Assembly: GCA_030544165.1 (NCBI GenBank)
Contig: JAUNRP010000063.1
Coordinates: 849-9,960, forward strand
Direction: 5' to 3'
DNA from: a bacterium
GTDB lineage: Bacteria; Actinomycetota; Actinomycetes; Actinomycetales; Actinomycetaceae
DNA length: 9,112 nt
Shown here piece after piece: positions 1-5,160 of the stretch. The notes beneath the pieces were generated by a model, which was not told the origin of the DNA, made no database searches, and was given only the letters and a program-made list of their open reading frames with translations. The translations under genes were made by a program, and so were the position numbers. Positions within the stretch are counted from its first letter, which is position 1; every line of letters starts with the position of its first letter.

Positions 1-1021
1 CCCCGGACGCGCTACGACCCTCGAACTCGAGATCATCGCCGGCCGCGCCAACCGCGCCCGCCTCAACCGTGGCCAGGTCAAACCTCGCGAGCTCCTCGGC
101 CTCGTCCGCACCGTGATCTTCGCCCCCGAGGACCTCGCCCTCATCAAGGGCGACCCCTCCGAACGCCGCCGGCTCCTGGACGAACTCATGGTCCTGCGCA
201 CCCCCCGCCTCGCAGGCGTCAAGTCCGAGTACGAGAAGGTCCTGCGCCAACGCTCCGCCCTCCTCAAACAGGCAGGGGGCCGGGCCCGCGGTGGCCGCCG
301 CGACGAGCACGCCGAATCCACCCTCGACGTCTGGGACGCCCACCTCGCCGCCGCCGGCGCACAGATCTCCGTGGCGCGCGCCCGCCTGGTCGCGGACCTC
401 GCCCCCCACGTGGCCGCCGCCTACCGCGCCGTCTCCGAATCGGACCGCCTCGCCTCGATCGAACTCCGCACCTCCCTCGCCCGCGAGGAGGCCCGCCTGG
501 CCTCTGGCGGCAGATACCCCAGGGAGGGGGAGGACGACGACGGAGCCCCGGTTGCGTCGTCGGGGGAAGTTCCGTCCGTGGCCGAGGTGGAGGCGCGGCT
601 CCTCGAGGCGATGCGGACGCTCCGGGCGGCGGAGCTGGAACGCGGGGTGACGCTCGTCGGGCCGCACCGGGACGAGCTGTTCCTCGCGATCGGAGACCTG
701 CCCGCCAAGGGATACGCCTCGCACGGCGAATCGTGGAGCCTGGCGCTGGCGCTGCGGATCGCGGAGTTCGAGCTGCTGCGCGCGGATGACCCGGACACGC
801 CGATCCTGATCCTCGATGACGTGTTCGCCGAGCTGGACTCCGTGCGGCGGCGGAGGCTCGCGGAGATGGTGGGGGAGGCGGAGCAGGTGTTCGTCACGGC
901 CGCCGTGGCGGAGGACATCCCGGCGGAGCTGGACGGGCTGCGCTACACGGTCACCGCCGGCACCATCCACCGTGAGGGTGCGTCAGATTCGATAGGGACC
1001 CCGGAGGAGCCCCATGGCTGA
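1..1021 (+). CDS. recF: DNA replication and repair protein RecF, C-terminal part (5' truncated)
   Basis: RecF is an SMC/ABC-like ATPase that helps load RecA at single-strand gaps in recombinational repair. The frame is open from base 2, so the GTG at 113 is internal and not the start. About 339 residues are visible; roughly the first 80 of the family, including the Walker A P-loop, lie outside the window. Visible family blocks are GRANRARLNRG near bases 41-75, FAPEDLALIKGDPSERRR just after base 118, VGPHRDE near 656-676, the signature-like SHGESWSLALALR from 719, and the Walker B/D-loop LILDDVFAELD at 806-838. A Gly/Asp/Glu-rich insert (GEDDDGAPVASSGEVPS, about 527-577) sits in the variable middle. 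The stop codon lies inside the next gene, which starts at 1014. Leucine codon choice changes from CTC to CTG near base 520. Known: family role. Seen: motifs and overlap. Identity is very likely. Confidence 0.96.
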   Translation, partial: PGRATTLELEIIAGRANRARLNRGQVKPRELLGLVRTVIFAPEDLALIKGDPSERRRLLDELMVLRTPRLAGVKSEYEKVLRQRSALLKQAGGRARGGRRDEHAESTLDVWDAHLAAAGAQISVARARLVADLAPHVAAAYRAVSESDRLASIELRTSLAREEARLASGGRYPREGEDDDGAPVASSGEVPSVAEVEARLLEAMRTLRAAELERGVTLVGPHRDELFLAIGDLPAKGYASHGESWSLALALRIAEFELLRADDPDTPILILDDVFAELDSVRRRRLAEMVGEAEQVFVTAAVAEDIPAELDGLRYTVTAGTIHREGASDSIGTPEEPHG

Positions 1022-1550
1022 CCGCCCAGATGATGACGCCGCCGCCTTCCAGGCCCTCGAGCGCGCGCGGGAACTGGCCAAGAACCCGGCGGCGCGTCGT
1101 CGTCGGAAATGGAAGGCGGGGGAGCGGCCGGGGGAGGCTGACACGGCGGCCGGCCCCGGGCTCGGGTACGCCGGGAGCGGGGCCAAGCCGAGCCGCCGGG
1201 ACCCGCAGAAGCTCGGCAACCTCGCGGAGGCGCTGCTGGACGCGCGCGGCTGGACCGATGAGGTGGAGTCCGCGAGCGTGATCACCAAGTGGCCGGAGAT
1301 CGTGGGGGATGATGTGGCGAGCCACACGGAGATCGAGTCGTTCCAGGAGGGGCGCCTTGTTGTGCGGGCGAGTTCCACGGCGTGGGCCACCAACCTGAAG
1401 TACCTGCTGGGGCCGGTGCGCAGCCGCATCGCGGAGGTGGTGGGGCCGGAGGTTGTCACGGAGATCGTGGTGCTCGGACCCAAGGCGCCGAGCTGGAAAC
1501 ACGGGATCAGGTCCGTGCAGGGGAGGGGTCCGCGGGACACCTACGGGTGA
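1014..1550 (+). CDS. DUF721 / DciA-like protein
   Basis: The protein has 178 residues. The family is best known from DciA, the loader of the replicative helicase in bacteria lacking DnaC/DnaI; actinobacterial members lie next to recF. A basic, probably flexible N-terminal part (RRRRKWK at residues 29-35) precedes the DUF721 domain at about residues 66-155. Recognisable blocks are WPEIVGDDVASH (93-104), LVVRASSTAWATNLKYL (115-131) and the C-terminal signature PSWKHG…GRGPRDTYG. The start at 1014 is chosen because GGAGGAG at 1003-1009 is well placed and because it gives an ATGGCTGA overlap with the recF stop, implying translational coupling. Helicase loading in this organism is inferred from the family; it is not shown by the sequence itself. 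Confidence 0.93.
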   Translation: MADRPDDDAAAFQALERARELAKNPAARRRRKWKAGERPGEADTAAGPGLGYAGSGAKPSRRDPQKLGNLAEALLDARGWTDEVESASVITKWPEIVGDDVASHTEIESFQEGRLVVRASSTAWATNLKYLLGPVRSRIAEVVGPEVVTEIVVLGPKAPSWKHGIRSVQGRGPRDTYG

Positions 1551-1595
1551 GGCCCGCACGCCAGTGCCCCCGCCCCACCCGCGCGCTTCTGCCGA

Positions 1596-1609
1596 CCTGT
1601 GGTTAGGCT
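1596..1609 (+). promoter_or_regulatory. Candidate promoter of the lipoprotein gene, with a 12-mer motif
   Basis: In the 127-base gap before the lipoprotein gene, TAGGCT at 1604-1609 resembles an actinobacterial -10 box; no clear -35 element is seen at normal spacing. It overlaps CCTGTGGTTAGG (1596-1607), whose reverse complement matches a 12-mer in the gyrB promoter region at 11 of 12 positions. No terminator is apparent between DUF721 and this site, so read-through from recF is also possible. The rest of the gap shows only the ribosome binding site AAGGAG at 1665-1670. Confidence 0.4.
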
Positions 1610-1677
1610 TGCTCGCGGAATAGGGGCCTGCCGGGTCCCGAAGGCCCAAGGTCCAACGACCGGCAAGGAGTACCAAC

Positions 1678-2703
1678 ATGACCAGGACATCATTCCGCGC
1701 AGGTGCAATGGCCGGGATCGCCGCGCTCGCGCTCGCCGTCTCAGCGTGTGGGGGAGAGGAGCAGGTGGTGGTCCCCACGGCGCCCGCCGCCACCACCACA
1801 GCGCCCACCACTCCGGAGCCGACCACGCCGGCCGCCCCCCCCGACGCCCCCCCCCCCGATGTGGACGGCATGGCCACGACGACCGCGGTCCGGGGCGTGC
1901 CCGCCCGGGCGGTGCTGGACCCCGCGGGTGACCCGGCCGCCTTCCTGGCGGAGATGAAGTCCTCGGGAGGCCCGATCGCCGCGGGCATGGAGGACGATGT
2001 GCTGACCGGAGCCGCTGCGAGCGTCTGCGAGCTGCACCCGCAGACCGTGGGCCCGCAGGACTTCGAGTGGCAGCAGTTCTACATCGGAGCGTTCGGCACG
2101 GCGATCGGGGACGGCACGATCCTCGAGCAGTTCCCCGCATCTGACATCGTCCAGTACGTCCAGCAACTGGTCCGCCTGTCCGGCGCCTTCGTCTGCCCGG
2201 AGTTCCAGGATGACGCCACGGCCGTGGCGGATCGCTACCAGCCCGTCTACGAGGGCTGGGACGGAACGGGCGAAATCCCCACGATCGCCACGTGGTCTGC
2301 CGGCCCGGACGGCCTGCCCGTCTCGCCCCCGGACGCGGCCCAGAAGACGGTCTTCGAGCTCACTCCCGGGGAGTGCCTCATCGCCTCCGAGGTGAACGCC
2401 TCCACCGATGGCTACGCCGGCGTCTTCGACTGCGCCCACCCCCATGACCTGGAGCTCTTCGCCGCCACGGAGATGCAGGACGCCACCTTCCCGGGTGACG
2501 CGGCCGCCGAGACCTTCGCCGGCGAGTACTGCCACGCCGAGTTCGAGACGTTCGTGGGCACCCCGGCGCTCGAGTCGCGCCTCGGCATGTACTACCTCTA
2601 CCCGGTGCAGCAGACCTGGGATGAGCTGGACGATCGCGAGGTGCTCTGCTTCATCGAGACGCCCACGATGGTCTTCGGCTCCCTCCAGGGCGCCGCGCTC
2701 TAG
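1678..2703 (+). CDS. Secreted lipoprotein with septum-formation-type C-terminal domain
   Basis: The protein has 341 residues. Residues 1-23 form a lipoprotein signal peptide with an arginine-containing start, an Ala/Leu-rich core and the lipobox VSAC; Cys24 would be lipidated, anchoring it outside the membrane. Residues 33-62 are a Pro/Thr/Ala spacer encoded partly by long C runs. Residues about 83-180 contain a Cys pair (117, 173) in a pattern reminiscent of DUF732 (FLAEM…C…FVCPEF); this part is a tentative match. Residues about 224-341 resemble the actinobacterial Septum_form domain: LTPGECL, FDCAHPHDLELFA, C285, a tryptophan (W314) shortly before a DDR…LCF block and the ending FGSLQGA. The four Cys there (233, 252, 285, 324) probably make two disulfides. 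AAGGAG lies 7 bases before the ATG. A terminator follows. Precise function is unknown; a cell-wall or division role is only suggested by the domain name. Confidence 0.85.
   Translation: MTRTSFRAGAMAGIAALALAVSACGGEEQVVVPTAPAATTTAPTTPEPTTPAAPPDAPPPDVDGMATTTAVRGVPARAVLDPAGDPAAFLAEMKSSGGPIAAGMEDDVLTGAAASVCELHPQTVGPQDFEWQQFYIGAFGTAIGDGTILEQFPASDIVQYVQQLVRLSGAFVCPEFQDDATAVADRYQPVYEGWDGTGEIPTIATWSAGPDGLPVSPPDAAQKTVFELTPGECLIASEVNASTDGYAGVFDCAHPHDLELFAATEMQDATFPGDAAAETFAGEYCHAEFETFVGTPALESRLGMYYLYPVQQTWDELDDREVLCFIETPTMVFGSLQGAAL
1835..1857 (+). repeat. Two poly-C tracts (8 C and 11 C) inside the lipoprotein gene
   Basis: Bases 1835-1842 are eight C and 1847-1857 are eleven C, separated by GACG. They encode part of the Pro-rich spacer behind the lipidated Cys (residues 53-60). 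In either shifted frame translation would stop by about base 1960 or earlier, so slippage would switch the protein off. The tract could also be a chance result of Pro codons in a GC-rich genome or a site of sequencing error. Confidence 0.85.
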
Positions 2704-2717
2704 CAGTCTTACGGCGT

Positions 2718-2765
2718 AAGGTGGGCGCCGCCGTCCTCCCGTTCCCGACGGCGGCGCCCACCTTT
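2718..2765 (+). terminator. Intrinsic terminator-like hairpin after the lipoprotein gene
   Basis: A perfect 18-bp stem (arms 2718-2735 and 2747-2764; left arm AAGGTGGGCGCCGCCGTC) closes an 11-base loop and starts 15 bases after the stop codon. The right arm ends in TT followed by one more T and a mixed T/C stretch, so the U tract is weak, as is common in high-GC actinobacteria. It separates the lipoprotein unit from the gyrase operon. Because the stem is symmetrical it could also act on the other strand, but no gene there needs it. Confidence 0.85.
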
Positions 2766-2895
2766 CGTCTGTCCCCTCACCCCTGTGGGTGGGGTGCGTG
2801 AGCACACCCGACGACGCGGGTCACCGGCGGGCCCAGCAGACCCGAAGCCCGGAAATGGCCCTCTGCGCCCCTCGACCCCCCATCGCGTAGGGGAA

Positions 2896-2907
2896 CCTAT
2901 CCACAGG
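2896..2907 (+). promoter_or_regulatory. DnaA-box-like 12-mer upstream of gyrB
   Basis: CCTATCCACAGG contains CTATCCACA (2897-2905), which matches the DnaA box consensus TTATCCACA at 8 of 9 positions. It lies about 30 bases upstream of the proposed gyrB -10 box, at the place where an activator or repressor would act. A single site is not an origin; oriC in this gene order is expected upstream of the window near dnaA/dnaN. A nearly identical motif in the opposite orientation lies at 1596-1607. Confidence 0.4.
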
Positions 2908-2909
2908 CC

Positions 2910-2942
2910 TTGCGCGGTCTGAACCGCACTCTGGGGTAGAAT
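2910..2942 (+). promoter_or_regulatory. Candidate gyrB-gyrA promoter
   Basis: TAGAAT at 2937-2942 is a good -10 box. The best -35-like sequence, TTGCGC at 2910-2915, sits 21 bases upstream, longer than the usual 16-18, so the -35 contribution is uncertain. An inverted repeat GCGGT-CTGA-ACCGC (2914-2927) fills the spacer and could be an operator. Transcription would begin near 2949, leaving a leader of about 125 bases. Confidence 0.5.
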
Positions 2943-2992
2943 TGGGCACAGCGGCCCGTCCCCGGATGCTCCGAGCGCAGGCGAACCACCTG

Positions 2993-3006
2993 CGCGCACG
3001 TGCGCG
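2993..3006 (+). repeat. 14-bp perfect palindrome in the gyrB leader
   Basis: CGCGCACGTGCGCG is identical to its reverse complement and lies in the transcribed leader, about 45 bases after the proposed transcription start. It could be a protein-binding site on DNA or, less well because it has no loop, part of a leader RNA stem. Confidence 0.7.
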
Positions 3007-3014
3007 TGGGGGAG

Positions 3015-3059
3015 CGGGCTGCGGTGGTGTCCGGAACCGGACGCCACCAGTGAAGCCCG
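3015..3059 (+). promoter_or_regulatory. Two-part hairpin in the gyrB leader, next to the ribosome binding site
   Basis: An outer 6-bp stem (CGGGCT 3015-3020 with AGCCCG 3054-3059) encloses a 2-by-5 internal loop and an inner 12-bp stem (GGTGGTGTCCGG 3023-3034 with CCGGACGCCACC 3037-3048, one G·U pair; the innermost pair must open to form a tetraloop). It ends three bases before the AGGAG at 3063-3067. There is no U tract, so it is not a simple terminator; control of translation or message stability is the natural reading. The pairing is seen; the role is inferred. Confidence 0.65.
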
Positions 3060-3075
3060 ATGAGGAGAACCGCGC

Positions 3076-5112
3076 GTGGCGCAGCCCAACACCACCACCC
3101 CGCCCCGGGACTACGGCGCATCCAACATCACGGTCCTGGAGGGACTGGAGGCGGTGCGCAAGCGCCCCGGCATGTACATCGGCTCCACCGGCGAGCGGGG
3201 ACTGCACCACCTGGTCTACGAGGTGGTGGACAACTCGGTGGACGAGGCGCTCGCGGGCGTGGCGGACCACATCGAGGTCACCCTGCTGCCGGACGGCGGC
3301 TGCCGTGTGGTGGACAACGGCCGCGGAATCCCGGTGGACATCCACCCCACGGAGGGCATCCCCACCGTGGAGGTGGTGATGACGATCCTGCACGCGGGCG
3401 GAAAGTTCGGCGGCGGCGGATACGCGGTCTCGGGCGGGCTGCACGGCGTGGGCGTCTCCGTGGTGAACGCGCTCTCGGTGCGGGTGGACACGGAGGTGCG
3501 CCGGCAGGGGCACGTGTGGCGCCAGTCGTTCGAGAACGGCGGCAAGCCGGTGGGCACCCTGGTCAAGGGCGAGGCCACGGAGGAGCGGGGAACCTCGCAG
3601 ACCTTCTGGCCGGATCCGGAGATCTTCGAGACGGTGAAGTTCGATTTCGAGACCCTCCGCATCCGCTTCCAGCAGTACGCGTTCCTCAACAAGGGCCTGC
3701 GGATCACCCTCAAGGACCTCCGCGAGGAGGCCACGGACGAGGGCGATGAGATCACGGGCGATGCGCTCGGCACCGAGGATGACCCCAAGGGCTTCCGCGA
3801 GGTCTCCTACATGTACGAGGACGGGCTGGTGGACTTCGTCCGCTACCTCAACTCCGCCAAGAAGGTGGAGGTGATCCACCCGGAGATCATCGATCTCTCC
3901 TCAGAGGATGAGGCCCGCAAGATCTCCCTCGAGATCGCCATGCAGTGGACCAACGGCTACTCCGAGTCCGTGCACACCTACGCCAACACCATCAACACCT
4001 CCGAGGGCGGCACCCACGAGGAGGGCTTCCGCTCCGCCCTCACGAGCGTCATCAACAAGTACGCGCGGGACAAGGGCCTGCTCAAGGAGAAGGATGACAA
4101 CCTCACCGGGGATGACATCCGCGAGGGCCTGACCGCCGTCGTCTCCATCAAGCTCGGCGAGCCCCAGTTCGAGGGCCAGACCAAGACCAAGCTCGGCAAC
4201 ACCGAGGCGCGCACCTACGTGCAGCAGCAGCTCTACGCCAAGCTCGGTGACTGGCTGGACGCGAACCCCGGCGAGGCCAAGGAGGTCATCCGCAAGGCCG
4301 CCAACGCCGCCGCCGCCCGGATCGCGGCCCGCAAGGCGCGCGAGGCCACCCGCCGCAAGGGCGCGCTCGAGTCCGCCTCCATGCCCGGCAAGCTCCGCGA
4401 CTGCTCCACCCGGGACCCCCGCGAGGCCGAGCTCTTCTTCGTGGAGGGCGACTCCGCCGGCGGCACCGCCGTGCAGGGCCGCGAGCCCCGCACCCAGGCG
4501 ATCCTGCCCCTGCGAGGGAAGATCCTGAACGTGGAGAAGGCCCGCCCGGACCGCGCGCTCGGGTCGGACACCATCAACTCGATCATCACCGCGATCGGCA
4601 CGGGCGTGGGCGCGGACGACTTCGACATCTCCAAGCTCCGCTACCACAAGATCGTGCTGATGGCGGATGCGGACGTGGACGGCCAGCACATCACCACGCT
4701 GCTGCTCACCCTCCTCTTCCGCTACATGAAGCCGCTGATCGCGGAGGGCCACGTGTACCTCGCGCAGCCGCCGCTCTACCGCCTGAAGTGGACCAACGCG
4801 CCGCACGAGTACGTGTTCTCGGACCGCGAGCGCGACGCCCTCCTCAAGGACGGCCTCGCGAACGGCAAGCGCATGCCCAAGTCCGCCACCTCGGACGGCG
4901 GCATCCAGCGCTACAAGGGCCTCGGCGAGATGAACGATCAGGAGCTCTGGGAGACCACCATGAACCCCGAGACCCGCACCCTCCGCCAGGTCACCATGGC
5001 CGATGCCGCCGCGGCGGACGAGATCTTCACCATCCTCATGGGCGAGGACGTGGACTCCCGCCGCAGCTTCATCCAGCGCAACGCCCACGACGTCCGCTTC
5101 CTGGACATCTGA
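3076..5112 (+). CDS. gyrB: DNA gyrase subunit B
   Basis: GyrB is the ATPase subunit of gyrase, which introduces negative supercoils as an A2B2 complex. The protein has 678 residues, normal for actinobacteria (no large TOPRIM insert as in E. coli). The GTG start is set by AGGAG at 3063-3067, 8 bases upstream, and by the conserved beginning YGASNITVLEGLEAVRKRPG. The GHKL ATPase is at about residues 16-230 with catalytic Glu49, Asn53, Asp80 and GLHGVG (121-126); the transducer follows with QTK (368-370). The TOPRIM domain carries EGDSAGG (457-463, metal-binding Glu457) and DADVDG (531-536). PLRGK and QRYKGLGEMN are conserved. Two changes are noticeable within the EGDSAGG…QG loop: Thr464 and Val466 in place of the usual Ser and Lys. 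Leu codons switch from CTG to CTC near base 3640. gyrA follows after 48 bases without a terminator, so both subunits are made from one message. Confidence 0.99.
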   Translation: MAQPNTTTPPRDYGASNITVLEGLEAVRKRPGMYIGSTGERGLHHLVYEVVDNSVDEALAGVADHIEVTLLPDGGCRVVDNGRGIPVDIHPTEGIPTVEVVMTILHAGGKFGGGGYAVSGGLHGVGVSVVNALSVRVDTEVRRQGHVWRQSFENGGKPVGTLVKGEATEERGTSQTFWPDPEIFETVKFDFETLRIRFQQYAFLNKGLRITLKDLREEATDEGDEITGDALGTEDDPKGFREVSYMYEDGLVDFVRYLNSAKKVEVIHPEIIDLSSEDEARKISLEIAMQWTNGYSESVHTYANTINTSEGGTHEEGFRSALTSVINKYARDKGLLKEKDDNLTGDDIREGLTAVVSIKLGEPQFEGQTKTKLGNTEARTYVQQQLYAKLGDWLDANPGEAKEVIRKAANAAAARIAARKAREATRRKGALESASMPGKLRDCSTRDPREAELFFVEGDSAGGTAVQGREPRTQAILPLRGKILNVEKARPDRALGSDTINSIITAIGTGVGADDFDISKLRYHKIVLMADADVDGQHITTLLLTLLFRYMKPLIAEGHVYLAQPPLYRLKWTNAPHEYVFSDRERDALLKDGLANGKRMPKSATSDGGIQRYKGLGEMNDQELWETTMNPETRTLRQVTMADAAAADEIFTILMGEDVDSRRSFIQRNAHDVRFLDI

Positions 5113-5160
5113 CCCTGACCCAGCCCCGCAGCCCACAGCAGCACGCACAGCTAGGACACG

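Larger units (their letters stand above)
2704..3075 (+). other. Non-coding region before gyrB (372 bases)
   Basis: No credible gene is seen on either strand. In order it holds the terminator hairpin (2718-2765), a C/G-rich stretch with only short imperfect hairpins (about 2775-2890), a DnaA-box-like 12-mer (2896-2907), a small inverted repeat and -10 box (2914-2942), and a leader of about 125 bases with a 14-bp palindrome and a long hairpin just before the gyrB ribosome binding site. Confidence 0.8.

Noticed and set aside
951..1988. Minus-strand open frame across DUF721 and the lipoprotein start
   Set aside because: It crosses two well-supported genes and a promoter gap; its sequence is biased and unlike any known protein family.
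2896..2907. Chromosome origin (oriC) in this window
   Set aside because: Only one good DnaA-box-like site is present, with no AT-rich unwinding stretch; the origin is expected near dnaA-dnaN, upstream of recF.
2942..3379. Possible upstream ORF or leader peptide in the gyrB leader (TTG 2942 or ATG 2966)
   Set aside because: No ribosome binding site precedes either start, and the frame runs 300 bases into gyrB rather than ending as a leader peptide would.
3060..3749. ATG at 3060 as an alternative gene start
   Set aside because: It overlaps the gyrB ribosome binding site and reads an out-of-frame Gly/Arg-rich shadow of gyrB.
1741..5148. Minus-strand open frames 1741-2805, 2821-3879 and 3901-5148
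   Set aside because: All lie opposite the lipoprotein gene or gyrB (the middle one also across the gyrB promoter and leader), show low-complexity shadow composition and no conserved motif.
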